From NCBI GenBank assembly GCA_902623075.1, contig CACNSD010000008.1, positions 1 to 60,619 on the forward strand: DNA of 60,619 bases. The letters run 5' to 3'. This DNA comes from an uncultured Pelagibacteraceae bacterium. GTDB taxonomy: Bacteria > Pseudomonadota > Alphaproteobacteria > Pelagibacterales > Pelagibacteraceae. The translations under genes and the position numbers were made by a program. The notes under the pieces are model-generated. The model saw nothing but the letters and a program-made list of their open reading frames with translations, had not been told where the DNA came from and did no database searches. Shown here piece by piece: positions 16,353-24,964 of the stretch. Within the stretch, counting starts at the first letter, position 1; each line of letters starts with the position of its first letter.

Positions 16353-16676
16353 TTATTGCTCTGCGGCTATAGAAACATAATGAGCAACAGCCTCTATTTC
16401 CTCATCTGACAAAATCCCCTCCATTGCAGGCATTACACCTATTCCATTTTTCACAGCCATAAGAATTGTTTGAACTTGAGGTCTAATTTGATTAAGATTT
16501 GGACCAATCTCAGCGATTGATCCCGCATCTGAGAGACTATGACATGCAGCACAATTACCAGCTTCAAGAAAGACCTCCTTTCCCTTACTAAATAATTCAT
16601 CAGCATTGGCCTGAAAATTTGAAGCAAATGTTAAAATTAATAAGGTGCTAAGTAAATTTAAAAATAATTTTCCCAC
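16353..16676 (-). CDS. Small exported class I cytochrome c
   Basis: A 107-residue protein: a signal peptide with an ANA cleavage site near residue 25, then about 80 residues with one haem site, CAACH, and the sixth-ligand segment GIGVMPAM, closing in EEIEAVAHYVS. The start is GTG at 16676, since no other start precedes the signal peptide. It sits at the far end of the purine cluster, facing puuE. PuuD normally carries a fused cytochrome c domain and the copy here lacks it, so this may be the separate electron-accepting subunit. It could also be a general periplasmic cytochrome; sequence alone does not decide. Confidence 0.85.
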   Translation of the reverse strand: MGKLFLNLLSTLLILTFASNFQANADELFSKGKEVFLEAGNCAACHSLSDAGSIAEIGPNLNQIRPQVQTILMAVKNGIGVMPAMEGILSDEEIEAVAHYVSIAAEQ

Positions 16677-16719
16677 TTAAATTTGGTATCATAATTAAAA
16701 AAAATTAAAAAGGAGAATT

Positions 16720-17007
16720 ATGAAAGCATATTGGGTTGCAAACTATACTGAAATAAAAGACACCGAAAGACTTAAAAAATACGCTATTAAAGCAAAAGAA
16801 GCAGTTGAAAAATATTCTGGAAGATTACTAGCAAGGAGTGCAAATAATATTACCCTTCAAGGAAGAGAAATGGTTAGAGTTGCACTTGCGGAATTCCCAG
16901 ACATTGAAACAGCAAAAAAATGTTATAATTCCGAAGAATATGTTGAGGCCAGAAAACATTTAGAAAACAATGCAACAAGAGATCATATAATTTTTGAAGG
17001 AATGTAA
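16720..17007 (+). CDS. DUF1330-family protein
   Basis: A 95-residue cytoplasmic protein. The opening MKAYWVANYTEIKD, the segment YSGRLLARS, and VALAEFPDIETAKKCYNSEEY are the standard blocks of the DUF1330 ferredoxin-like fold (dimeric alpha-beta barrel). No catalytic role is established for the family. A good ribosome site, AAGGAGAATT, directly precedes the ATG. It starts 43 bases from the divergent cytochrome c gene, so it may mark the edge of the purine locus without being part of it. Confidence 0.85.
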   Translation: MKAYWVANYTEIKDTERLKKYAIKAKEAVEKYSGRLLARSANNITLQGREMVRVALAEFPDIETAKKCYNSEEYVEARKHLENNATRDHIIFEGM

Positions 17008-17019
17008 CTTAATAAAAAT

Positions 17020-17655
17020 TTAGTACTGAATAGGTTCAGGATCTATACTTCTCCATAAATACCAAGTTGCAACAGAGCAATATGGAGAAAATCTTTTATT
17101 TAATAATTTTACATACGAGTCTGGTGGTAAATATTTTTTCTTATAATTTTTTGATATAGCTCTTAATAATCCAATATCTTGAACTGGCCAAATATTTGGT
17201 CTGTTATAAGTAAATAATAAAATCATTTCCGCAGACCATCTTCCAATCTGTCTTAAGTTCGAAAGATATAAAATAGCCTCTTCATCATTCATTTTTTCTA
17301 TAATTTTTGGATTAAAAGATTTATCTAATATTTGTCTAGCTAGACTTTTAATACCTAAAGCTTTTAATCTGCTTAAACCACAACTTTTTAATTGATTAAT
17401 AGTTAATTTATTAACAGTTTTTGCAGTAATGTTATTTTTACATTTTATTTTAAACTTTAAGAAAACTGAATTTGCAGCAGCAACACTTATTTGTTGGCCA
17501 ATAATACTTTTACATAATGAAAAAAAAACATCTTTCCTTGATTTTAATATTATTTCAGAGGGTGAATGATATTGTTTAATTAATTTAGACATTACTTTAT
17601 CTTTTTTAGATATATATTTTTTAGCATAATTCCAATATTTCGGAGTGTTAGTCAT
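17020..17655 (-). CDS. AlkA-like DNA-3-methyladenine glycosylase (HhH-GPD)
   Basis: A 211-residue base-excision repair enzyme counted from the ATG at 17655; a TTG at 17664 would add three residues. The N-terminal half contains CKSIIGQQISVAAA. The helix-hairpin-helix is LRQIGRWSAEM (134-144), followed by PVQDIGL with the catalytic aspartate D160. No iron-sulfur cysteine set follows, which separates it from Nth and MutY. It removes alkylated purines from DNA. The start lies eight bases inside the end of the upstream transporter gene, so the two are co-transcribed. Confidence 0.88.
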   Translation of the reverse strand: MTNTPKYWNYAKKYISKKDKVMSKLIKQYHSPSEIILKSRKDVFFSLCKSIIGQQISVAAANSVFLKFKIKCKNNITAKTVNKLTINQLKSCGLSRLKALGIKSLARQILDKSFNPKIIEKMNDEEAILYLSNLRQIGRWSAEMILLFTYNRPNIWPVQDIGLLRAISKNYKKKYLPPDSYVKLLNKRFSPYCSVATWYLWRSIDPEPIQY

Positions 17656-18529
17656 GTCTAGCAACTGATAATTGTTTTTTCATAGTTAGTTCTCTCCTAA
17701 AGATAATAAATGAAGATATTATTACCAATAAAGCTCCTATTGATGTTTTAATAGTTGGTATTTCATCCCAGATAAAATATCCAAATACAATAGCAAACAC
17801 TAAAGCTAGATATTTTAAGGGACTTACTAAACTAACCTCAGAAAATTTATATGATTGTGATAACCATAAATTTGCGATACCTCCAAGAATACCTACAGAT
17901 GATAGTAAAATTAGATCTATCAAAGATGGCATAATCCATTGTTGGTATAAAGAGAAAAAACTAAATATTAAAATTGAAAATGAGAAAAAGAAACTGATTA
18001 ACCAAACTGGTTCTGTTGAAGATAATTTTCTTATAGCTATTGCTACATATGAGAGTCCCAAACAAAAAATTATTGGATAAATATAATAGATATTTAAGGA
18101 GCTAAAACCTGGTTCAGATATAATTATTATTCCTATAAATCCAACAAAAACTGCAAGCCATCTATAAAAACCAACTTTTTCGTTCAATAAAAATATAGAA
18201 AAAATTGTTGTAAATATTGGTGAGGCAAATGAAATACTTACTACTGTGGCTAAGGGTAAGTTTCTCAAAGCTACAAATATAGATACAATTGCAATTAGCC
18301 CTGCTAAACATCTTTTTATATGAAGAATCGGTCTTTCAGTTTTATAAAAATCTAAAAATCTATCTTTTGGTATTAGGAACAAAATTGGAATAATTCCACA
18401 AAAACCCCTAAAAAATAATACTTGCCCAACTGGATAATCATCAGACCATTTTACAATCACGTCCATTAAAGAAAAAGCACATACAGATATGAACATGTAA
18501 AAAAAGCCTAATTGATTTTTTGAAAGCAT
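17648..18529 (-). CDS. EamA/DMT-family transporter
   Basis: A 293-residue inner-membrane protein with ten membrane segments in two EamA repeats. The first repeat opens with FYMFISVCAFSLMDVIVKW and the loop FFRGFCGIIP. The second holds VSPLKYLALVFAIVFGYFIWDE near the end. The layout matches drug/metabolite exporters such as RhaT-like and YdcZ-like proteins. The substrate cannot be predicted. The start is ATG at 18529, divergent from msrA. Confidence 0.85.
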   Translation of the reverse strand: MLSKNQLGFFYMFISVCAFSLMDVIVKWSDDYPVGQVLFFRGFCGIIPILFLIPKDRFLDFYKTERPILHIKRCLAGLIAIVSIFVALRNLPLATVVSISFASPIFTTIFSIFLLNEKVGFYRWLAVFVGFIGIIIISEPGFSSLNIYYIYPIIFCLGLSYVAIAIRKLSSTEPVWLISFFFSFSILIFSFFSLYQQWIMPSLIDLILLSSVGILGGIANLWLSQSYKFSEVSLVSPLKYLALVFAIVFGYFIWDEIPTIKTSIGALLVIISSFIIFRRELTMKKQLSVARHD

Positions 18530-18563
18530 GTGGTTAACTTTAGATTAATTAAGTAATTTATCA

Positions 18564-19007
18564 ATGGAAATAGCTGTTTTAGCATTAGGATGTTTTTGGG
18601 GACCAGAAATTAAATTTAGTAAAATTGAAGGCGTAATAAAAACTGAAGTTGGATATTGTGGTGGCCATAGCGCTGTAACAAATTATAAAGATGTTTGTTC
18701 TGGGAATACAAATCACGCTGAAGTAGTTAAATTAGATTTTGATCCAAAAATAATTTCCTATGAAAAAATTATTGAATATTTTTTTGAAATTCATGATCCT
18801 ACAACACTAAATTCACAAGGTCCTGATTTTGGAACTCAATATAGAAGTGAAATTTTTTATTTAAATGATAAACAAAAGGAAATAGCTGAAAATATGATTA
18901 AAAAAGAGAATATCAAATTGTCAGGGAAAGTAGTCACAAAAATTTCTTTACTTAAAAACTATTGTCCAGCAGAAGAGTATCATCAGCGATATTTAGAAAA
19001 AAGATAA
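18564..19007 (+). CDS. msrA: Peptide-methionine (S)-S-oxide reductase
   Basis: A 147-residue MsrA with the active-site motif GCFWG (C10), then VGYCGGHS and the segment HAEVVKLDFDP. The end KNYCPAEEYHQRYL holds the resolving-cysteine region. It repairs oxidised methionine in proteins with thioredoxin. It is a short, core-only MsrA with no MsrB fusion. Only one base separates its stop from the sulfurtransferase gene, so they form an operon with the RND genes that follow. Confidence 0.95.
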   Translation: MEIAVLALGCFWGPEIKFSKIEGVIKTEVGYCGGHSAVTNYKDVCSGNTNHAEVVKLDFDPKIISYEKIIEYFFEIHDPTTLNSQGPDFGTQYRSEIFYLNDKQKEIAENMIKKENIKLSGKVVTKISLLKNYCPAEEYHQRYLEKR

Positions 19008-19008
19008 A

Positions 19009-19821
19009 ATGTCTTTGGTTGATACCACATGGTTAGAAAATAATACTAAGAATTTAAAAATTATTGATTGCTCATGGCATATGCCTCAAACTAAAAGAAA
19101 TGGTTTTGAGGAGTATTGTAAAGAACATATACCAAATGCAATTTTTTTTGATTTAGATAAAAATTCAAAATTAGATACTGACTTACCTCATATGCTTACT
19201 GATCCTAAATCTTGGGAAAAAATAATGGGTAACATGGGAATAGAAAATAATGATAGAATAGTAGTTTATGATAACTCTGACGTAATTAGTTCTTGTAGAT
19301 GTTGGTATAACTTAATTTATTACGGACATGATCCAGAACTAGTTCATGTATTAAACGGTGGGCTAAAAAAATGGAAAAAAGAAAATAAAGCTACAGATAA
19401 CAAAAAAGTGTCCACTAAAGCTTCTACATATTCATGCAAAGAAAATAAAAAACTTGTTAAAAGTAAAAAACAAATTGATGTAAATATTGAAAAAAAAGAA
19501 TTTAATGTGGTTGATGCAAGAAGCAGAGAGAGGTTTGAAGGAAAAGTTGCTGAACCAAGAAAGGGTTTAAGAAGTGGCTCAATTAAAAATTCTTTTTGCC
19601 TTCCCTTTTACGAATTAATTAATAAGGACCATACTTTTGTAAGTAAGGATAAAATTAAAGAAAAATTTGACTCCCTTAAATTTGACCTTGAAAAAAATAT
19701 AGTATTTTCGTGTGGTTCAGGAGTAACCGCAAGTGTATTGGCTCTGGCTTATTCTTTAATAAATGATAAATATATGCCGACAATATACGATGGCTCATGG
19801 TCAGAGTATGGAAAGATCTAA
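19009..19821 (+). CDS. sseA: Thiosulfate/3-mercaptopyruvate sulfurtransferase
   Basis: A 270-residue protein with two rhodanese domains. The N-terminal inactive domain includes IDCSWHMP and ENNDRIVVYDN. The C-terminal domain has VVDARSRERFEG and the active loop CGSGVTAS with catalytic C235. The CG[S/T]GVT loop is typical of 3-mercaptopyruvate sulfurtransferases. It moves sulfane sulfur to cyanide, thiols or other acceptors. The ATG follows the msrA stop by one base and the RND adaptor starts 3 bases after its stop. Confidence 0.92.
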   Translation: MSLVDTTWLENNTKNLKIIDCSWHMPQTKRNGFEEYCKEHIPNAIFFDLDKNSKLDTDLPHMLTDPKSWEKIMGNMGIENNDRIVVYDNSDVISSCRCWYNLIYYGHDPELVHVLNGGLKKWKKENKATDNKKVSTKASTYSCKENKKLVKSKKQIDVNIEKKEFNVVDARSRERFEGKVAEPRKGLRSGSIKNSFCLPFYELINKDHTFVSKDKIKEKFDSLKFDLEKNIVFSCGSGVTASVLALAYSLINDKYMPTIYDGSWSEYGKI

Positions 19822-19824
19822 TTA

Positions 19825-20820
19825 ATGAAAACATCTACAAAAGTCACAAGTATAGTAATTATATTTTTTCTTATCATTGCAACTGTAATTATTGGTAGAA
19901 CAATGATTGGAAATCATTTCAAAAAAAAATTTAGTAAAAGACCTCCTCCAGGAATAATAGTAACTACTACACAAGAAAGAGTTTTTGAGAATATTATCAG
20001 TACTTATGGAACAGCAACCCCTATTCAGACTCAATCATTTAAAATTGAAAAATACGAAATACTAAAACCAATAAATTTTAATCAAAAAGTTAAAAAAGGA
20101 GACGTAATTGCCGACCTTAAAAATAGAAAAATAATTGCACAATTTGATGGGGTTATCGGAAAAAGAGAGTTTTCTGAAGACATAGAGGTTTCAAAATCTT
20201 CTATATTAATCAATCTTGAAGATACTAGCTCAATATATTGCGACGTAGATATTCCTGAAATTTTTGTTCCATTTATTAAGGTTGGTTTACCAGTTGATAT
20301 AAAGTTCTCTGGATATAAGAATAAAATTTACAATGGTGAGGTTGACTCTTTTGCAAGTAGAATCAGTGAGGACACAAGAGCTTTAGCAACTAGGATTAAG
20401 ATGGATAATTCCTCTGGAGAAATACTACCAGGATCGTTTCTAGAAATTTCAATTAAGTATGATGTAAGAAATGGTTTAAGTGCACCTGACACAAGTACAA
20501 TAGTCGAAGGTGAGAATATTTTCATTTACAAGGTTGATGAGAAAAATAAGGTAATAAAAACAAAAGTAACGATAGGTGATAGATATTTGGGTTTTGTAGA
20601 AATATTAGATGGATTAGGTAATGGAGATAAAATTGTTGCAGAAGGAACAAAGAAAGTTAGACCAAATTTAACAATCAGACCTATTGAAAAGGGCGCTAAA
20701 AAGAAAAAAGGAAATTCTAGCTGGGGTAAAAAAAATAAATCAAAAAAAGCTGAAGAAAAAAAAGGTAAATTTGATTGGTTAAAAAATATATTTAAAAAAT
20801 CCGAAAAAGAGAAGAAATAA
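19825..20820 (+). CDS. RND efflux periplasmic adaptor without an apparent coiled-coil hairpin
   Basis: A 331-residue membrane-fusion protein with an N-terminal membrane anchor (8-28). Lipoyl half-motif 1 (FNQKVKKGDVIADL, about 85-98) is followed almost at once by half-motif 2 (AQFDGVIGKREFSEDIEVS, 105-123). Typical adaptors insert 50 or more residues of helical hairpin there to reach TolC. The beta-barrel and membrane-proximal domains follow to about residue 286. The last 45 residues are a lysine-rich tail. It is paired with the RND pump four bases downstream. Hairpin-less adaptors are known (BesA of Borrelia), so this is not necessarily a defect. Confidence 0.88.
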   Translation: MKTSTKVTSIVIIFFLIIATVIIGRTMIGNHFKKKFSKRPPPGIIVTTTQERVFENIISTYGTATPIQTQSFKIEKYEILKPINFNQKVKKGDVIADLKNRKIIAQFDGVIGKREFSEDIEVSKSSILINLEDTSSIYCDVDIPEIFVPFIKVGLPVDIKFSGYKNKIYNGEVDSFASRISEDTRALATRIKMDNSSGEILPGSFLEISIKYDVRNGLSAPDTSTIVEGENIFIYKVDEKNKVIKTKVTIGDRYLGFVEILDGLGNGDKIVAEGTKKVRPNLTIRPIEKGAKKKKGNSSWGKKNKSKKAEEKKGKFDWLKNIFKKSEKEKK

Positions 20821-20824
20821 TTAA

Positions 20825-23800
20825 ATGTTTATAACCGAAATTAGTATTAAACGGCCTGTAGTAGCTTGGGTCATGTCTTTAATATTAATTATTTTTGGTA
20901 TATTTGTTTTTTCAGAACTTCCAGTCCGTGAACTACCAGATGGTATTCAGCCACCAGTCGTCCAAGTTAAAACAGATTACAAATCTGCTTCAGCAGAAAT
21001 AATCGATGAAGAAATAACTCAAAAACTTGAAGATGTTATTGGTGGTGCGGAAGGGATTAAAAATATTGACTCAAATTCTTTAAATGGAACAAGTAGAATT
21101 GATATACAATTTAATACAGATATAGATTTAGATGATGCTGCCAACGACATTAGAGAAAGAGTAGCACGTGTTGTAGATAATTTACCAAGTGAGGCAAATG
21201 CACCACAAATTTTAAAACAAGCTGCGGGTTTTACAACTACTATGTGGGTAGGTCTTTCTTCCCCAACATGGAGTGATCTAGATCTTGGAGATTATGCTGA
21301 AAGATATTTAATTGATGCATTTTCGAGTGTTCCAAATGTTGGTAGAATTTTAGTTGGTGGATTGAGAGAACTTAGCGTCAGAGTTTGGATAGATCCCATA
21401 AAGTTAGCAGCTAACGATCTTACCATCCAAGAAGTTGAAAGAGCTCTAAGAAATGAAAATATTAACCTTCCAGCAGGTACACTGGAGGCAAATAATAAAG
21501 ATTTAACTCTAAATATTGATAAATCCTACACTAACATAGATACAATAAAACAGCTTCCTCTTAGAAAAAATAAAGAAAAAGTAATAATTCTTTCTGATGT
21601 TGCAAATATTGAATTTGGTCCTGTTTCAGAAAAAACTTTATTTACTGCTCAAAGGAAAAATGCAGTAAACCTAAAGACTGTAGGAATTGGAATTTATGCT
21701 AAAAGCGGTGCTTCAACTGTAGAACTCTCTAAACAGATAAAAGTTAAAATAAAAGAACTTAATAAATCTTTACCAGATGGATTAAAATTAGAAATAGCAT
21801 TTAACAGAGCAACTTATATTGGTGCTGCAATTGAAGAAGTTTATAAAAGTTTAGTTATTGCATTTATTTTAGTTGTTTTAATTATATATCTTTTTCTAGG
21901 CAATCTTAAAGCAGTGATAGTCCCTGCTGTAGCTTTGCCTGTTAGTATTGTTGGATCATTTCTTGGACTATATATATTTGATTTATCAATTAATATTTTT
22001 GTTCTACTGAGTTTTATACTTGCAATCGGAATAATAACTGATGATTCAGTAATCATGACAGACGCAATCTATACTAGAATTGAAAATGGAGAAACCCCAT
22101 TAGTTGCAGCTTACAAGGGTTCAAAACAAATTACCTTCGCAATTATTGCAACTACTTTAATTTTAATTGCTGTTTTCTTACCTTTAATTTTTATAAAAGG
22201 TATCTCAGGAACTTTATTTAAAGAAACAGCTATCGCACTTTCTTTCTCTATAGTCGTCTCATCATTTGTTGCATTAACTCTGTCACCAATGCTTGGTAGC
22301 AAGTTTTTAAATAAAAAAGAAAAAATTAATTTTTTTGTTAAAAAATTTAACAACGGATTTAAATCTTTTACTAAATTTTATATAAGTTCTCTTGGCTATT
22401 GGATCAACAAACAAAAGACTATCACAATATTTATTATATTTATAATTGCTTTATCTGGATATCTTTTTAGTTTTTCAAAAAAAGAACTATTACCAATGGA
22501 AGATAGGGGTGCTTACTTAATCATAGGATCAACAGATGAAGGAAGTTCATTTGAATACACTCAAGAAAAAGCACAAATAATTGAGGGTAGAATTTTAAAA
22601 TTGTTACAAGCTGAAAACAGTCCTTACGAAAGACTTATAATGAGAGTTCCAGGTTTTGGTAAATCAGCAACAACTTATAATACATTTATTATAATTGCAT
22701 TATTAGATGAATGGAAAAATAGGGAAAAAGACAGTCAAACAATATTAAGAGAGGCAATTGGACAGGTAGTATCAGTGCCTGAGACTTTTGCCTTCCCAAT
22801 TTCACCTCAATCAATAAGAGTATCAAGTTATAACAAACCGGTTCAAATGGTTATATATGGATCTAATTACGAAGAATTAGAGGAAATTCAAAACAATGTT
22901 TTAAGAGAATTAAGAAAAAATAGAAACATGTTCCGAATTGAGAGTGACTTTACGAAAAATAAACCTGAAGTTAAATTAATTACAAACAAAAATAGAGCAA
23001 ATGATCTAGGTGTCTCTACAGAAAATATAGGTAGAACTTTAGAAACCTTATATGGAGGAAAAAAAGTAACAACTTTTAGTAAAGAAGGTAGGGAATACCC
23101 GATTATTTTACAACAATATTTGGCAGACAGAAGAGATAAAGATGGTTTATCAAAGATTTTTGTTAGATCTGAAACAACAGGTAAACTTGTATCTGTTGCG
23201 AGTTTAGTTGAGTTTAAAGAAAAAGGTACTGCTGAAGCACTACCAAGATATAACCGTCAAAGAGCTGTTACAATTTCTGCTGCGCTAGCGGAAGATTATA
23301 CTCTAACAGAGGCAATAAAATACCTGGAAGATATAATGATTAAAGTTGCTCCTCAAAATCAAGTCACTTGGAAAGGAAAATCTGAAGAGTTAAAAGAAAC
23401 AACAAATGAAATATACTTAATTTTTGCTCTTGCTTTGTTAACTGCCTATTTAGTAATGGCAGCAACCTTTAACTCTTTTGTTCATCCATTTATTATTATT
23501 TTAACAGTTCCACTAGCTGTATTTGGTGGATTAGTATTTATTTTATTTTTAAATAGTTCAGTAAATATTTTCTCTCAAATCGCTTTAATAATACTGATTG
23601 GTATATCTACAAAGAATAGTATTTTGATTGTGGACTACACAAACCAGATAAGAACTACCGGTGTTAAAATTCAGGACGCTATAATTAAAGCTTGCCAACT
23701 TAGAATTCGACCAATTATAATGACCTCACTTAGTACAATGATTGCAATGCTTCCATTAGTTATTGGAAATATTGGCCCAGGTGCAGGTGAAGGCTCTAGA

Positions 23801-23947
23801 TTAGCTGTGGGGTCTACTATTTTAGGAGGAATGATTATTTCAACCTTCTTTACTTTATATGTAACTCCAACAATGTATTTAGCTCTTGCAAAAAATACCA
23901 AGCGAATTGATGAAATTGATATTGAATTAAAAAAACAGCTAAATTAA
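20825..23947 (+). CDS. RND-family efflux pump permease (HAE1/AcrB-like)
   Basis: A 1040-residue inner-membrane pump, the normal length. It starts with FITEISIKRPVVAWVMSLI and has the TM4 proton-relay pair DD (IGIITDDSVIMTD, near residue 403). The second-half NSILIVDYTNQIR and LRIRPIIMTSLSTM repeat the TM10-11 motifs. Two large periplasmic loops follow TM1 and TM7. It exports hydrophobic compounds using the proton gradient. The adaptor gene is upstream but no TolC-type outer-membrane gene is in the window. Its stop shares a TTAA with the convergent lipoprotein stop. Confidence 0.95.
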   Translation: MFITEISIKRPVVAWVMSLILIIFGIFVFSELPVRELPDGIQPPVVQVKTDYKSASAEIIDEEITQKLEDVIGGAEGIKNIDSNSLNGTSRIDIQFNTDIDLDDAANDIRERVARVVDNLPSEANAPQILKQAAGFTTTMWVGLSSPTWSDLDLGDYAERYLIDAFSSVPNVGRILVGGLRELSVRVWIDPIKLAANDLTIQEVERALRNENINLPAGTLEANNKDLTLNIDKSYTNIDTIKQLPLRKNKEKVIILSDVANIEFGPVSEKTLFTAQRKNAVNLKTVGIGIYAKSGASTVELSKQIKVKIKELNKSLPDGLKLEIAFNRATYIGAAIEEVYKSLVIAFILVVLIIYLFLGNLKAVIVPAVALPVSIVGSFLGLYIFDLSINIFVLLSFILAIGIITDDSVIMTDAIYTRIENGETPLVAAYKGSKQITFAIIATTLILIAVFLPLIFIKGISGTLFKETAIALSFSIVVSSFVALTLSPMLGSKFLNKKEKINFFVKKFNNGFKSFTKFYISSLGYWINKQKTITIFIIFIIALSGYLFSFSKKELLPMEDRGAYLIIGSTDEGSSFEYTQEKAQIIEGRILKLLQAENSPYERLIMRVPGFGKSATTYNTFIIIALLDEWKNREKDSQTILREAIGQVVSVPETFAFPISPQSIRVSSYNKPVQMVIYGSNYEELEEIQNNVLRELRKNRNMFRIESDFTKNKPEVKLITNKNRANDLGVSTENIGRTLETLYGGKKVTTFSKEGREYPIILQQYLADRRDKDGLSKIFVRSETTGKLVSVASLVEFKEKGTAEALPRYNRQRAVTISAALAEDYTLTEAIKYLEDIMIKVAPQNQVTWKGKSEELKETTNEIYLIFALALLTAYLVMAATFNSFVHPFIIILTVPLAVFGGLVFILFLNSSVNIFSQIALIILIGISTKNSILIVDYTNQIRTTGVKIQDAIIKACQLRIRPIIMTSLSTMIAMLPLVIGNIGPGAGEGSRLAVGSTILGGMIISTFFTLYVTPTMYLALAKNTKRIDEIDIELKKQLN

Positions 23948-24543
23948 AAAATAATATACTTTGAAGTTGATAAAGAATTTTTACATTCTGATAATTGTTG
24001 TTTATAAATATTTGATTGTTTCTCCACTCTTTTGGCTAAATTAATTATTTTTTTATTTTTTTTATAATTTTTATAGTTACCCCACCCTTCATGATAAGCA
24101 ATATACTGATTAAAAGCATCTTTTTTTGAAACTTTTAAAATTTTTTCAGTTTTATTAGTATACCAACCAATAAAATCTACACTGTCTTTAAATCTTGTTC
24201 TAGCAGCAAGCTTATTCCCAGTTTCTTCTTTATATTGTTTCCAAGTTCCTTTTACAGCCTGTGAATACCCGAAAGAACTTGATGGTCTCTTATAAGGCAC
24301 TACTTTAAATAATTTCTTTCTAGGAGGTTTTGCAAATCTATTAAAACTGGATTCCATTTTTATAATTGCAAGCTGTAAATAAACTGGTGTTCCCCATTTT
24401 TTCTCAGCTTTTTTTGCATGTTTATACCACATGTATCTTTCATTAAATATAGAACAACTATCTGCTGTATTTTTTGGAACAGAAGAGCAACCTGAAATAA
24501 AAATTAATAAAATAAATAAATAATTAATTTTTAAAATTTTCAT
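23944..24543 (-). CDS. Lytic transglycosylase-like (SLT domain) lipoprotein
   Basis: A 199-residue protein with the lipobox ISGC (C19) and an SLT-type core: LAIIKMESSFNRFAKP carries the catalytic glutamate E64. Then come SSFGYSQAVKGTWKQYK (the GY-x-Q strand motif) and YIAYHEGWGNY. It should be anchored in the outer or inner membrane and cut glycan strands of peptidoglycan, releasing anhydro-muropeptides that AmpG could import. Its ATG lies 20 bases inside the end of the VanZ-like gene. Confidence 0.83.
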   Translation of the reverse strand: MKILKINYLFILLIFISGCSSVPKNTADSCSIFNERYMWYKHAKKAEKKWGTPVYLQLAIIKMESSFNRFAKPPRKKLFKVVPYKRPSSSFGYSQAVKGTWKQYKEETGNKLAARTRFKDSVDFIGWYTNKTEKILKVSKKDAFNQYIAYHEGWGNYKNYKKNKKIINLAKRVEKQSNIYKQQLSECKNSLSTSKYIIF

Positions 24544-24919
24544 TCTTTTTAAAAAAGTAAAATATAACTATGGCTATAACTACACCTGCTAGATTTCCAA
24601 ACAAATCCGAAAATTCAAAACTTCTATTAGGCACAAAGTATTGTAATACCTCAAGTACAATAGATAAAAATATTAAATAAACACTTAAAATATTAAATTG
24701 ATTATTTTTTCGGTAAGTTAGAAAACCAATAATTGAGAGAACTATATATGCATATAAATGATTTGTTGAAACAATATAATTTGCAGTTAATTGAGGTTGG
24801 ATTTTACAATCGTTGTAAATATAGCAGCCAAGTAAACTACCTGGGAACAAATACAAAATAATTAGAATGAAATTGCATAAGTAAAAAATAAATTTATATT
24901 TTGAAAAATAATTAATCAT
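24524..24919 (-). CDS. VanZ-like membrane protein
   Basis: A 131-residue protein with four membrane segments, counted from the ATG at 24919; a TTG at 24943 would add eight residues. The end of the third segment and the loop read EVLQYFVPNRSFEFSDLFGN, the conserved E-x-x-Q-x-F-x-P-x-R-x-x-E-x-x-D-x-x-x-N pattern of VanZ-like proteins. The molecular role of such short proteins is unknown. It overlaps the transglycosylase-like lipoprotein gene, which hints at an envelope role. Confidence 0.82.
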   Translation of the reverse strand: MINYFSKYKFIFYLCNFILIILYLFPGSLLGCYIYNDCKIQPQLTANYIVSTNHLYAYIVLSIIGFLTYRKNNQFNILSVYLIFLSIVLEVLQYFVPNRSFEFSDLFGNLAGVVIAIVIFYFFKKNENFKN

Positions 24920-24964
24920 TAATAATATAGTTTTATTTATCAAATTGATTTAAAAGATAAACAA

